From positions 6,514 through 70,513 of the forward strand of contig CAYGBA010000001.1 of NCBI GenBank assembly GCA_964347995.1: DNA of 64,000 nucleotides. The letters run 5' to 3'. The translations under genes and the position numbers were made by a program. This DNA comes from GCA-020348365 sp964347995 (GTDB lineage Archaea; Thermoproteota; Bathyarchaeia; Bathyarchaeales; Bathyarchaeaceae). Below the pieces are notes generated by a model. That model worked only from the letters and a program-made list of their open reading frames with translations. It was not told the DNA's origin and searched no databases. Every line of letters starts with the position of its first letter. The stretch's first letter is position 1. Of this stretch, positions 54,436-63,197 are shown in pieces.

Positions 54436-54731
54436 TCATCTGCCTCCGGCGAGTCCTTCTTCATCTCTTCAACCCAAATGCTGTACTCTGGACAGACAAT
54501 CTGACAAAAGCCACAGGCGACGCAGACCTTTCCCTTCTCAGGTTCTTCAACGAGTTCGGGGAGGCGGTAGCCCTTGTTATTTACCTTGTCAGATGCTTGG
54601 AGAACTTTCATGGGACAGAAGTCGATGCACAATCCGCATCCTTTACATCTATCCTCTATTATGTGCACTTTGCCTTTGGGGGTCTTGACCCTTTCTGAGT
54701 CCAATGGTTTGCGCCAAAGTTTCGCAGACAA
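54432..54731 (-). CDS. korD: Ferredoxin-like delta subunit of 2-oxoglutarate oxidoreductase
   Basis: A 99-residue protein with two [4Fe-4S] motifs, CKGCGLCIDFCP and CVACGFCQIVCP, carrying electrons from KorAB to soluble ferredoxin or to the Hdr-like proteins encoded just upstream. It starts 6 bp after the hdrA stop codon. Confidence 0.9.
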   Translation of the reverse strand: MSAKLWRKPLDSERVKTPKGKVHIIEDRCKGCGLCIDFCPMKVLQASDKVNNKGYRLPELVEEPEKGKVCVACGFCQIVCPEYSIWVEEMKKDSPEADE

Positions 54732-54737
54732 TATAGA

Positions 54738-57158
54738 TCACCTGGCTTCTCTTTCCATCATCTCCGATTTCGCTATCTCTTCTCTAGTGACGCTGTTCAC
54801 TGTGCATTGCATCTCTCTGATCTTGGACACAAACTTCCCTCCCTCAGATGCGGTTATCCAGGCTAGCTGCAACCGATTCTTGTCTAAACCTAGCCTATCC
54901 ATCTTCTTCCAGAGTTTCTCAACTCTTCTCTTGGTCTGGTAATTAGCGTTAATGTAATGACAGTCGCCCAAATGACAACCAGCAACCAGCACCCCTGCGG
55001 CTCCTCGTGCAAAGGCTCTCTCAACAAACTTTGGAGATACTCGGCCCGAGCACATGGTTCGGATTATACGCACATTCGCAGGATACTGCATCCTGCTGAC
55101 TCCAGCAAAATCTGCACCAGCATAGGCGCACCAATTGCAGCAAAAAGCAACAATCTGCTTATCAGCGTCTTGCTCTGTTGCAGCATCGATCTGAGCGTAG
55201 ATTTGGTCATCAGTGAAATGTCTCATAGTTATCGCGCCGAATGGACACTCCGCACCACAGGTGCCGCAACCAGCGCAGGCTGCCTCTATCACCTCGCTTC
55301 TTTCCAGCTCTTTGTTCACAGTTATCGCATTGTAGGGACAGATTCTGGAACATAGCCCGCAAGCGGTACAAGTCTCCACATCTATCCTTGGTGTGATTGC
55401 TTCAACCGTCACCTTCCCCTTCGCCATCAGGATGCCTGCACGAGCTGCTGCAGCGCTTGCTTGAGTCACGCTGTCCTTGATGTCCTTTGGGGACTCAGCG
55501 CAACCAGCAAGGAACACTCCCCCCGTGGGGGCATCCACTGGGCGCAGTTTTGGGTGGGCTTCCATGAAGAAGCCATCAGAAGTTCGGGAGAGCGTGAAGA
55601 GGCGTTGGATTACATCGCTGTCTCGTCGTGGTTCGATGCCGATGGATAAAATAGCCATTCCAACATTGATTCTATACAATTCCTTTAGCAGAGTGTTTTC
55701 TCCAATCAGCCACAGGTTGCCACTATTTCTGTTCTCCACTATTTCCGCCGGTAATCCACGAATGAATTTTACACCTTCTTTCTTGGCCCGCTTGTAGAGA
55801 TCCTCAAAACCTTTCCCATAGGCTCTAATGTCAACATAAAACACATAGATCTCGGTTTCGGGCCAGTGCTCCTTTATCAGAAGGCTGTCCTTGATTGTGT
55901 TCATGCAACAAACGTTGCTACAGTAGAGATTTCCACTCTTATCAGAGCGGGAGCCGACACACTGAACGAAAGCTACTCTTTTAGGAATTTGCATGTCGCT
56001 CGGTCTTATCAAATGGCCTTCGGAAGGGCCACCTGCGTTTATAAGCCGTTCAAATTCTAAAGATGTGATCACATTTGGAAATCTCGTATATCCGTAATTC
56101 ACTAATGACGTAGGGTCATACACATCTGCCCCTGTGGCGACTATAATTGTGCCAACTTCTAGCTTCAGAGTTTCACGTTGCATCTCAAAATCTACAGCGT
56201 CTCTGTCGCAAGCTTTCAGGCATTCGTCACACGTCATCACATTATCTTGGTTGAGGCACAACTCCCTATCAATGATGTAAGTGGAGGGAACGGCTTGGGC
56301 GAAAGGGGTGTAGATGCCATGCCTCGTCGACAGACCGATATCGAACTCGTTTGGCGCCGTGACCGGACAAACTTCCACGCATTCTCCGCACGCTGTACAT
56401 TTTTCCGTTACATACCTCGGCTTCTTTAGCACATTAGCTTTGAAATTTCCGATGTAGCCCTCAACCTCTGTGACCTCGCTGTTCGTCAACAACTCGATAT
56501 TTGGGTGTCTGCCCAGATCAGACATTTTCGGTGCAAGGATGCATATGGAGCAGTCCATAGTCGGAAATGTCTTGTCGATCTGCGCCATCCTTCCGCCTAT
56601 GCTCGGTTCCTTCTCCACAAGGTAGACTTTGTATCCCGTATCGGCCAAGTCGAGGGCGGCTTGGATTCCGGCAACCCCCCCGCCAATGATTAATGCCTTC
56701 CGAGCGACTGGAACCTCGATTTCCTCTTGAGGTTGAAGAAGCGCAACCTTCGCAACGGCCATTCGGACTAGGTCCTTGGCTTTTTCTGTGGCTTTCTCCT
56801 TTTCGTATAGGTGGACCCAGCTACATTGCTCGCGGATGTTGGCCATCTCGAAGAGGTATTTGTTCAGTCCTGCTTCTTCGCATGCTTTTCTGAAGGTTGG
56901 CTCGTGCAGCCGTGGGGAGCAGGAGGCTACGACGACACGGTTGAGGTTGTGTTCTTTGATGTCGTTTTTGATTTCTTCTTGGCCTTGGTCTGAGCATGTG
57001 TAGAGGGTGTCCTTTGAGAGTGCAACATGGGGCAGGGTAGATGCGAACTTTGCAACGTCCTCGCAGTCAACTGAACCGGCTATGTTTAGTCCGCAGTGGC
57101 AGACGTAGACGCCTATCCTAGTCTCGTCTTCGGGTTTGGATGAGTGTGCTTCAGTCAT
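54738..57158 (-). CDS. hdrA: HdrA fused to an MvhD-like domain
   Basis: An 806-residue flavin and iron-sulfur protein. Domain order: N-terminal HdrA cysteine domain (GVYVCHCG, Cys80 in VVASCSPRLHEP); FAD domain with LIIGGGVAGIQAALDLADTGYKVYLVEKE (156-184); inserted CTACGECVEVCP (254-265); a second [4Fe-4S] pair CTACGLCSRICP and CAGCGTCGAECP; and a C-terminal MvhD-type [2Fe-2S] domain (CCNWCAYAGAD, CSGRV, CHLGDCHY). HdrA is the bifurcating flavin subunit of heterodisulfide reductase. The fused MvhD and the Nfn-like partner upstream suggest electron input from NAD(P)H instead of a hydrogenase. HdrB is absent nearby. Confidence 0.9.
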   Translation of the reverse strand: MTEAHSSKPEDETRIGVYVCHCGLNIAGSVDCEDVAKFASTLPHVALSKDTLYTCSDQGQEEIKNDIKEHNLNRVVVASCSPRLHEPTFRKACEEAGLNKYLFEMANIREQCSWVHLYEKEKATEKAKDLVRMAVAKVALLQPQEEIEVPVARKALIIGGGVAGIQAALDLADTGYKVYLVEKEPSIGGRMAQIDKTFPTMDCSICILAPKMSDLGRHPNIELLTNSEVTEVEGYIGNFKANVLKKPRYVTEKCTACGECVEVCPVTAPNEFDIGLSTRHGIYTPFAQAVPSTYIIDRELCLNQDNVMTCDECLKACDRDAVDFEMQRETLKLEVGTIIVATGADVYDPTSLVNYGYTRFPNVITSLEFERLINAGGPSEGHLIRPSDMQIPKRVAFVQCVGSRSDKSGNLYCSNVCCMNTIKDSLLIKEHWPETEIYVFYVDIRAYGKGFEDLYKRAKKEGVKFIRGLPAEIVENRNSGNLWLIGENTLLKELYRINVGMAILSIGIEPRRDSDVIQRLFTLSRTSDGFFMEAHPKLRPVDAPTGGVFLAGCAESPKDIKDSVTQASAAAARAGILMAKGKVTVEAITPRIDVETCTACGLCSRICPYNAITVNKELERSEVIEAACAGCGTCGAECPFGAITMRHFTDDQIYAQIDAATEQDADKQIVAFCCNWCAYAGADFAGVSRMQYPANVRIIRTMCSGRVSPKFVERAFARGAAGVLVAGCHLGDCHYINANYQTKRRVEKLWKKMDRLGLDKNRLQLAWITASEGGKFVSKIREMQCTVNSVTREEIAKSEMMEREAR

Positions 57159-58615
57159 CTTCCTTCATGCCTCACTGAAACCTCAATCTCTCCACCCTTG
57201 GTGTCTTCACCCTTTAGGTAGCGATCGATGGAAAGAGCAGCCCGTTTGCCAGCTGCTATCGCTTCGATCACAGTTGCAGGTCCAGAAACAACGTCTCCGC
57301 CAGCAAATATACCGGGGAGACTAGTCTCCATTGTAACCGGGTCAGCCAAAATCGTGTTCTGATCATCAACCTCAATTTCTTCTGGTAAAAGGGAAAGGTC
57401 AGGGCTTTCTCCGATGGCCAGTATTACCGTTTCAAGCTCCGTGGTGAACTCTGAGTCCTCAATCGGTGCAGGCCTTTTCCTCCCGGTCTCATCCAGCTCT
57501 CCCAATTCCATACGGACGCACTCTACCGCAGTAACCTGTCCATGCTCGCCCAAGATTTTTGTTGGAGACACCAAAAAGCTGATCTTCACCCCTTCGCCTT
57601 CTGCCTCTTTAACCTCCCACGGATTCGCCGGCATCTCCTCTCTTGATCTTCTGTATAGAATAGAGACGTCTTTAGCCCCCAGTTTTAGGGCTGTTCTTGC
57701 TGCGTCCATAGCAACGTTGCCGCCACCTATCACAGCAACTCTCTCTCCGAGCTTAATCTCCTTTCCTAGGTTGGTCTTTTTCAGAAGATCGAGGGCGTAG
57801 ATGACCCCTTTTAGCTCTGTACCTTCAATCCGGAGTTCTCTGCTCTTGTGAGCCCCTGTGGCGAGAAACACGGCTTTGTATCCCTCTTTTGAGAAGTCTT
57901 GTAGGGTTAACTCTTCGCCTATGGTGACGCTTGTTCTGATCTCTATGCCGAGTTTCTTCACGTGCTCGATGTCGGCTTCAAGGATTTTTTTGGGCAGCCG
58001 ATAAGTTGGCATGCACTCTCTCAGCATCCCACCGAGTTCAGAAGATGATTCAAAAACGGTGACTTGAAATCCCATCATGGCCAGTTCGCAGGCGGCGGTG
58101 AGTCCGGCTGGACCTGAGCCGACTATAGCTATTTTCTCGCCATTCTTTCGTTGAGGAGCTGTCTCCATTTCTTTTCGAAACTCATAATTCGTCCTGATGG
58201 TTTGTAAAATGTCGATGTCAGCACGTTCTGGATGAAAGCAGACTTGTTGGCAGACTCTTGGAAGGGGGATTTCTTTGCGGATTAGTTCAGCGGCTTCCTC
58301 AAGCCCTCCGAGATAGCCTTTTTTCACGGCGAGCTTTCTGGCTCTTAAAAAAATCTCTGGAAGCAGCAGTTGTTGGGGGCACCTTCGGTAGCATCTGTAG
58401 CACCACGCACAGAGCCATAACGCCTCTTCTTTCAGCACCCCGTCTAGATCTAGAAAAATTCTTTGGAGGAGGGTTCTTGGATGATAATGTTCTGGAAGTA
58501 GCTCCACCATGGGGCAAGTTGCCGTGCAGATACCACACTCGTAGCAGTATTGCAGCTTCTCGGCGTTAATCAATGTTTGAAGTGCACTTGTAGAATCGTG
58601 CATTGCGGCTTCCAA
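57155..58615 (-). CDS. HdrC-like [4Fe-4S] domain fused to GltD/NfnB-type NAD(P)H oxidoreductase
   Basis: A 486-residue protein. The first 90 residues resemble HdrC: CYECGICTATCP (Cys24, 27, 30, 34) and CAWCYRCYRRCP (Cys69, 72, 75, 79). The remainder is a glutamate-synthase-small-subunit/NfnB-like reductase with an FAD loop IAIVGSGPAGLTAACELA (about 163), an NAD(P) loop VAVIGGGNVAMDAARTA (about 302) and GIFAGGDVVSGPATVIEA. The HdrC part replaces the usual GltD N-terminal cluster domain. It is the first gene of the operon, overlapping hdrA by 4 bp, and is preceded by a palindromic operator and TATA box. Confidence 0.87.
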   Translation of the reverse strand: MEAAMHDSTSALQTLINAEKLQYCYECGICTATCPMVELLPEHYHPRTLLQRIFLDLDGVLKEEALWLCAWCYRCYRRCPQQLLLPEIFLRARKLAVKKGYLGGLEEAAELIRKEIPLPRVCQQVCFHPERADIDILQTIRTNYEFRKEMETAPQRKNGEKIAIVGSGPAGLTAACELAMMGFQVTVFESSSELGGMLRECMPTYRLPKKILEADIEHVKKLGIEIRTSVTIGEELTLQDFSKEGYKAVFLATGAHKSRELRIEGTELKGVIYALDLLKKTNLGKEIKLGERVAVIGGGNVAMDAARTALKLGAKDVSILYRRSREEMPANPWEVKEAEGEGVKISFLVSPTKILGEHGQVTAVECVRMELGELDETGRKRPAPIEDSEFTTELETVILAIGESPDLSLLPEEIEVDDQNTILADPVTMETSLPGIFAGGDVVSGPATVIEAIAAGKRAALSIDRYLKGEDTKGGEIEVSVRHEGR

Positions 58616-58646
58616 GGCTACCCTCTCTAGTTTTAGGATTCTGTCT

Positions 58647-58674
58647 CGGATATAAAGGTTTACAAACGTAAACC
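58647..58674 (-). promoter_or_regulatory. Operator palindrome and TATA box of the nfn-hdrA-kor operon
   Basis: GGTTTAC and GTAAACC are perfect 7-bp arms (58657-58663 and 58668-58674) around AAAC. On the minus strand they abut the TATA element CTTTATATCC, about 40 bp before the start codon. The cysH-sat promoter has the same TAAACCTT block directly upstream of its TATA box. Confidence 0.6.
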
Positions 58675-58980
58675 TCTACTCTGGACTGTAAACTTTTGTG
58701 CATGCATGTAGCCGAGCTCTTCTTGGGTTGTTACTCTTCGATTCACGACTGAGTATCGGGTGTGTCTTAGGGATTCTTGGGTTCTCACGTCTTTGTATAT
58801 GTCGCATGCTGATGCTGGGGCGTTTTGGGCGAGGGTCCAGAAGATCGCCTTGGTCAGCCTTTGTGTTCTTCCTGTGAAGACGGGAAGTTTTGGCGTGCTT
58901 CTTTCCTAGATTGGGCAGGGTCTCTCGGATCTTACGGAACTCATCCAACAATGTTAGAATGAGCTCGTCCTAGATCTGCT
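58660..58980 (-). pseudogene. Relic of a winged-helix DNA-binding regulator
   Basis: On the minus strand, one frame ending at the TAA at 58660-58662 reads RLTKAIFWTLAQNAPASACDIYKDV, then RHTRYSVVNRRVTTQEELGYM, a winged-helix pattern of archaeal regulators. The likely N-terminus (LDEFRKIRETLPNLGKK) is in another frame near 58900-58970, so a frameshift separates them. After LGYM the similarity stops and the protein ends early. A TATA-like CTTATATAG at about 59022-59030 stands upstream. It looks like a decayed gene whose end now holds the next operon's operator. The rest of 58981-59228 shows no gene. Confidence 0.55.
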
Positions 58981-59228
58981 GGGCTTCCGGCGGCTCCTCT
59001 GTGCGCGCACTCCCCCTCCCCCTATATAAGTGTCCTCACGGTTCTCACGCTTCAGTCTCCCTAGCTTCCCACGTTGGGTCGAAATGGGATGCATTAATGA
59101 GCTAATGAGTTGATAGATTTCATCAATTCCCTTCCGCTTCTCGATACATGCATACGAAGAGGGCAATAGCCTTCTTCTAGGCTAATAAGTTTGAAAAGAG
59201 TATAGCGGCTTCTCTGAGAGTCTGATCG

Positions 59229-60122
59229 TTGGCCAATAAGTCCTCGTCTGGGAGAAAAAAAGCACTCATTGAAGGTGTTTTGGCTGGCACATTCTTCGGC
59301 ACGGCAGCCATATTCATAAGGCTTCTTGAAGACATTGACGTTTTCTCTATAGCTCTCTGGCGCTTGGTGATCGCTTTCGCGGTTTTGGCCGCTGCTAGTT
59401 TCCTTTTGAGGAAGCCTTTTGGATTCAGTTTACTGAAGAGAAATTTTCTTCAGGTTGTCTTTTTGGCAGTTTTGTTGGGAGTGCATTTTGTGCTTTTCGT
59501 GTCGGCTGTTATGGATACAACTATAATCAATGCCACCGTCTTGGTGAACACCACACCTATTTGGTCTTTGCTGATTTCCGTCTTGATTCTGGGCGAAAAG
59601 CCTTCTCGCTTGGCCGTTTTAGGTCTAATCGTTTCATTTCTAGGCGTAACCATAATCGCCTGTTCAGATATCGCGTCTCCCGTGTTTGGTTTGAACTTGA
59701 AGGGAGACTTGAAAGCCCTGTTTGCTGCTGTCGCTGAGGCTTTTTACCTCACCTATGGACGTAACATAAGACGTAAGATGCCTATCTTGTCTTTGATGCT
59801 CTTCATCTATATTTTATCAACCTTAACTATACTCGCTGGTAGTGTAGCCGCAGGGTCTGCACCCATTCTCTCCGCTTTTGACCTAAAGGTTTGTCTGGCA
59901 CTCATAGGTTTGGGTGTTCTGCCGACGGCTTTGGGTCACACGCTATATTTTTCCTCCCTTTTCAGCCTCAAGTCGTTCGAGACCGCTACTCTAGCCCTGC
60001 TTGAGCCCATCACAGCAACCTTGTTCGGCGTATTCATTTTCGCTGAGATTCCTCATCTCCCCTTCGTTTTGGGTGCTGTCTTCGTATTATGCGGCATCGT
60101 TTCAGTAGCGGCTGGCAAGTGA
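59229..60122 (+). CDS. EamA/DMT-family transporter
   Basis: A 297-residue membrane protein with ten hydrophobic segments, arranged as two EamA repeats (GVLAGTFFGTAAIFIRLLEDIDVFSIALWRLVIAF, and LKALFAAVAEAFYLTYGRNIRRK). The motif LLEPITATLFGVFIFAE near the end is diagnostic. Such proteins often export amino acids or other small metabolites. It begins at TTG 59229 and precedes amino-acid-metabolism genes on the same strand, so it may move a related amino acid. Confidence 0.85.
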   Translation: MANKSSSGRKKALIEGVLAGTFFGTAAIFIRLLEDIDVFSIALWRLVIAFAVLAAASFLLRKPFGFSLLKRNFLQVVFLAVLLGVHFVLFVSAVMDTTIINATVLVNTTPIWSLLISVLILGEKPSRLAVLGLIVSFLGVTIIACSDIASPVFGLNLKGDLKALFAAVAEAFYLTYGRNIRRKMPILSLMLFIYILSTLTILAGSVAAGSAPILSAFDLKVCLALIGLGVLPTALGHTLYFSSLFSLKSFETATLALLEPITATLFGVFIFAEIPHLPFVLGAVFVLCGIVSVAAGK

Positions 60123-60207
60123 ATTCAACTCAAAAGGCAGCTAAATAGGTCTAAAGCCATAAAATGTTATATCCAATTCTCATAACATACGTCCAGAGGT
60201 TGGAAAG

Positions 60208-61245
60208 ATGGACAAGGTTAGAGTAGTTCTTTGTGGCATCGGCGCGGTAGGGCGCCGAATAGCCAAGTTCCTGGTAGAGAAAGAAGGAGTAGAAATCGTG
60301 GGAGCTATAGATGTCGCTAAAGACAAAGTTGGAAAAGACCTCGGTGAAGTCCTAGCCCTCAAGAAGCATATGGGGATCGTTGTGTCAGATGATGCAGATG
60401 CGGTATTCTCCAGAGCCGAGGCAGATGTAATGGTCCACGCAACAACATCGTTCCTCAAGCAGGTCTACCCGCAGATAGCCAACGCTTTGGCGCACGGAGT
60501 CAATGTCGTGTCGACGTGTGAGGAATTATCTTATCCGTACTTTGTAAACGCAGACATCGCCAAGAAGCTTGATGAACTAGCCGAGAAGCATGGGGCAACC
60601 GTTTTGGGGACAGGCGTGAACCCCGGCTTCGTGATGGACACGCTGCCGATAACCCTTACTGGCGCATGTCAGAAAGTCAACGCGATCAAAGTTACTAGGT
60701 CGCTTGACGCAGCCAATCGTAGAGTACCTTTTCAAAAGAAAATCGGAGCCGGGCTGACCCCACAGGAGCTAAAGCAGAAGCTGGAGAAGCGGGAGATAAC
60801 CGCTCATGTCGGGCTTGAGCAATCCATGAACCTGATCGCCAGCGCATTGGGTTGGGAGCTTGACGAAGTGAAAGTGGCTCCTGTCGAGCCTGTGATCGCC
60901 AGAAAGCGTGTGGTGAGCAAGGTGGAAGGAGGAGTAACTGTTGAGTCAGGTCAGGTGGGAGGGCTAAAGCAGAGCGGATGGGCCGTAAAAGAAGGAAGGA
61001 GAGTCATCACGCTTGAGATGCACGCGTACATGGGCGCAGAAGAGTACGAGCTATACACAATCGAAGGTGTGCCTCCCATCAACATGAAAAACGTGCCGTG
61101 CATGCACGGAGACCTCTCAACCGTCGCCGTGATCGTCAACTCCATCCCAAAAGTGATCAACGCTCCACCAGGCCTCGCAACCATGAAAGACCTGCCCATA
61201 CCGTCAGCCACACCAGAACACATGGGAAAATACGTAAAGAATTAA
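60208..61245 (+). CDS. 2,4-diaminopentanoate-dehydrogenase-like NAD(P) oxidoreductase
   Basis: A 345-residue enzyme with a dihydrodipicolinate-reductase-like N-terminal Rossmann fold (VRVVLCGIGAVGRRIAKFLVEKEGVEIVGAID, 4-36), then HATTSFLKQVYPQI, STCEELSYPYF and TGVNPGFVMDTLPI. A C-terminal domain includes HAYMGAEEYELY. Closest named relatives oxidise 2,4-diaminopentanoate in ornithine fermentation. The true substrate here could be another amino acid. It follows the EamA gene, and the D-glutamate-cyclase-like gene follows within about 46 bp. Confidence 0.8.
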   Translation: MDKVRVVLCGIGAVGRRIAKFLVEKEGVEIVGAIDVAKDKVGKDLGEVLALKKHMGIVVSDDADAVFSRAEADVMVHATTSFLKQVYPQIANALAHGVNVVSTCEELSYPYFVNADIAKKLDELAEKHGATVLGTGVNPGFVMDTLPITLTGACQKVNAIKVTRSLDAANRRVPFQKKIGAGLTPQELKQKLEKREITAHVGLEQSMNLIASALGWELDEVKVAPVEPVIARKRVVSKVEGGVTVESGQVGGLKQSGWAVKEGRRVITLEMHAYMGAEEYELYTIEGVPPINMKNVPCMHGDLSTVAVIVNSIPKVINAPPGLATMKDLPIPSATPEHMGKYVKN

Positions 61246-61291
61246 GCAACGCACAGAGCCAACAGTCCCGAAATACGAAAGGGAAAACTAC

Positions 61292-62203
61292 ATGTGGAGT
61301 ATCAATCGAAAGGCATACATGATCGACCAAGCTGTGACAGTTGACCTAGCTTTCCGAAAGGGTGTACAGAAGCTTTACGAAGCGGCGATAGCGATCGTAG
61401 AAAAATCTCTTTGTCTGGCTGCTGCCGAGAGCATAGCAACTGCTGCCCAAAAAGGCGACATAGCATTCATAATAACCGGTTTTCCCGTACTCGAAAAGAA
61501 AGTCTGCGAAACAGATGGCCCGCTTGGCGCAGCTGTCCTTTCAGAGACTCTGCGATCCATGGGGCTGAAGCCGATTCTGGTGACAGATGATCTATGCGTT
61601 GATGTTGTGAAAGCCGCAAGCCCAGATACTGTGGTTTCGGTTTGCCCGACTGATAACGAGGCTGAGGCACTGCTTGCTAGGCATAAACCCTCAGCTCTTA
61701 TAGCCATCGAACGACCTGGAGCGAACATAAAAGGTGAGTACCACACTATGGGCGGAATAAGCATCTCTCACCTCATAAGCAGCAAGACAGACCATCTATT
61801 CAAGCAAGCTAAGAAGCAGGGAATATTGACGATTGCCGTTGGAGACGGAGGAAACGAGTTGGGATGTGGCGCAGTGATCGATGCAGTTCGAAAGTACGTG
61901 CCTTATGGTGCTAAGTGCCAGTGTCCGTGCAACGGGGGCATAGCCGCAGCAACGCCAGCGGATATCTTGGTGATTGGGGGGACATCCAACTGGGGAAGCT
62001 ACGGAATCGCTGCCTGCCTCTGCCTTATGAAGAACTCAAAGTACGAGCACACTAGCGAACGTGAGTTGCAGCTGCTTAAGAGAGCTATCAGTGCGGGGTC
62101 TGCGGATGCAGTGACGGGGGAGAAGGAGCTGTCAGTTGATGGATTGCCCATGTCTATAAATGGGCTGGTAGCCGATCTAATTTGGGAAATTGCGGACGCT
62201 TGA
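61292..62203 (+). CDS. D-glutamate-cyclase-like protein (DUF4392)
   Basis: A 303-residue protein matching the DUF4392 domain of mitochondrial D-glutamate cyclase, which interconverts D-glutamate and 5-oxo-D-proline. Visible blocks are IAFIITGFPVLEK, ETDGPLGAAVLSETL, ALIAIERPGANIKGEYHTMGGISI, LTIAVGDGGNELGCG and NWGSYGIAACL. ATG 61292 is used; ATG 61319 is possible. Together with the racemase-family gene that faces it, this hints at D-amino acid metabolism. Confidence 0.8.
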   Translation: MWSINRKAYMIDQAVTVDLAFRKGVQKLYEAAIAIVEKSLCLAAAESIATAAQKGDIAFIITGFPVLEKKVCETDGPLGAAVLSETLRSMGLKPILVTDDLCVDVVKAASPDTVVSVCPTDNEAEALLARHKPSALIAIERPGANIKGEYHTMGGISISHLISSKTDHLFKQAKKQGILTIAVGDGGNELGCGAVIDAVRKYVPYGAKCQCPCNGGIAAATPADILVIGGTSNWGSYGIAACLCLMKNSKYEHTSERELQLLKRAISAGSADAVTGEKELSVDGLPMSINGLVADLIWEIADA

Positions 62204-62257
62204 AGTTTTGCCGATAGCAAGAGCAGAAATAACTAGAGATCCTTGGGTAAGTAGTGT

Positions 62258-62965
62258 TTAAATCTTTTCGAGGAGTTCTCCAAAGTGCTTAATCTCAATG
62301 GAGGTGCCGCATCTCCTAAGCATGGCCCAGAAAGTTGCTGTGTTGCTTGAGATAACGGGTTTGTGAATGGCGTCTTCAAGTTCCTTTATTTTGTCCAGTG
62401 TGGGAAAGTTTGTGCAGCTTACGAACACAGCGTCAGCATCAGCATATTCCAACCTCATAACTAGTTCGTAAGCATCTTGGCTGTCTAATCTTCCGATTTC
62501 GATATTCTTTTCAATACCTAGGCCTTTCAAGTCAGTCACCTGAAAGCCATTTGATGAAAGAAATTCTTCCTCCAAATCGTCAATCTCGTCAACGTAGGGT
62601 GTGGCCACAGCAACTTTGTGTATTTTCAAGGCTCTCAGAGCACTTATTACTGCTCCTGCTGTGGCGACAGCGGGTGCCCCAGAGGTTTTTTCTATTCTCG
62701 CTTCAATGGTCTTGTCATGCCCCAGTCCCCTATACAGGCTGCCGCTAGTACACCCATATCCAATTATGTCGACACCCGCATCCGCAAGTTTCAATGCCGC
62801 CCCTTCGACTCCCTTCTCCATCTCAGCTAGTTCCTTGACTGTAACATTCGTCAGCCTGAGACGTGCTGTGTGAACCGAGAAGTCCTTAGGTGATAGCCTA
62901 CTGAATTCTCGCTCCATGGTCGTGTTTGAGGATGGGACAATCAGTCCTAACCTGGGCATTTTCAC
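62258..62965 (-). CDS. Asp/Glu racemase superfamily enzyme (maleate isomerase-like)
   Basis: A 235-residue protein of the aspartate/glutamate racemase fold. The start PRLGLIVPSSNTTMEREF is typical of maleate cis-trans isomerase and arylmalonate-type relatives. Two catalytic cysteines are present: Cys72 in IIGYGCTSGSL and Cys184 in VFVSCTNFPTLD. Both being present favours isomerase or racemase chemistry over decarboxylation. GTG 62965 is chosen as GGAGGG lies 6 nt upstream. It converges with the D-glutamate-cyclase-like gene. Confidence 0.82.
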   Translation of the reverse strand: MKMPRLGLIVPSSNTTMEREFSRLSPKDFSVHTARLRLTNVTVKELAEMEKGVEGAALKLADAGVDIIGYGCTSGSLYRGLGHDKTIEARIEKTSGAPAVATAGAVISALRALKIHKVAVATPYVDEIDDLEEEFLSSNGFQVTDLKGLGIEKNIEIGRLDSQDAYELVMRLEYADADAVFVSCTNFPTLDKIKELEDAIHKPVISSNTATFWAMLRRCGTSIEIKHFGELLEKI

Positions 62966-63073
62966 TCGTTCCCTCCAACCTCTCTCAGTTCATCACTACA
63001 GGTTCTTAACCTTGACCCATCCCTCATTTCTGAGAAACGGCGCGCCGACAAAGAAATGGCTAGAAAAACGTAG

Positions 63074-63089
63074 TGTATCGATCGATACA
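63074..63089. promoter_or_regulatory. Perfect 16-bp palindrome next to a TATA-like element
   Basis: TGTATCGATCGATACA is its own reverse complement and runs into CATATAGAC. It lies about 110 bp upstream of both neighbouring gene starts, so it may be an operator for either direction. Confidence 0.5.
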
Positions 63090-63197
63090 TATAGACATTA
63101 ACTCAGATTCTGAATGCGAACCAGGTTCTTCTCATTTTCGACATATTGCTTGAGCGGGAAATTCTCTTTTATAGAGTTCTAGAATATAGTTCTATAT

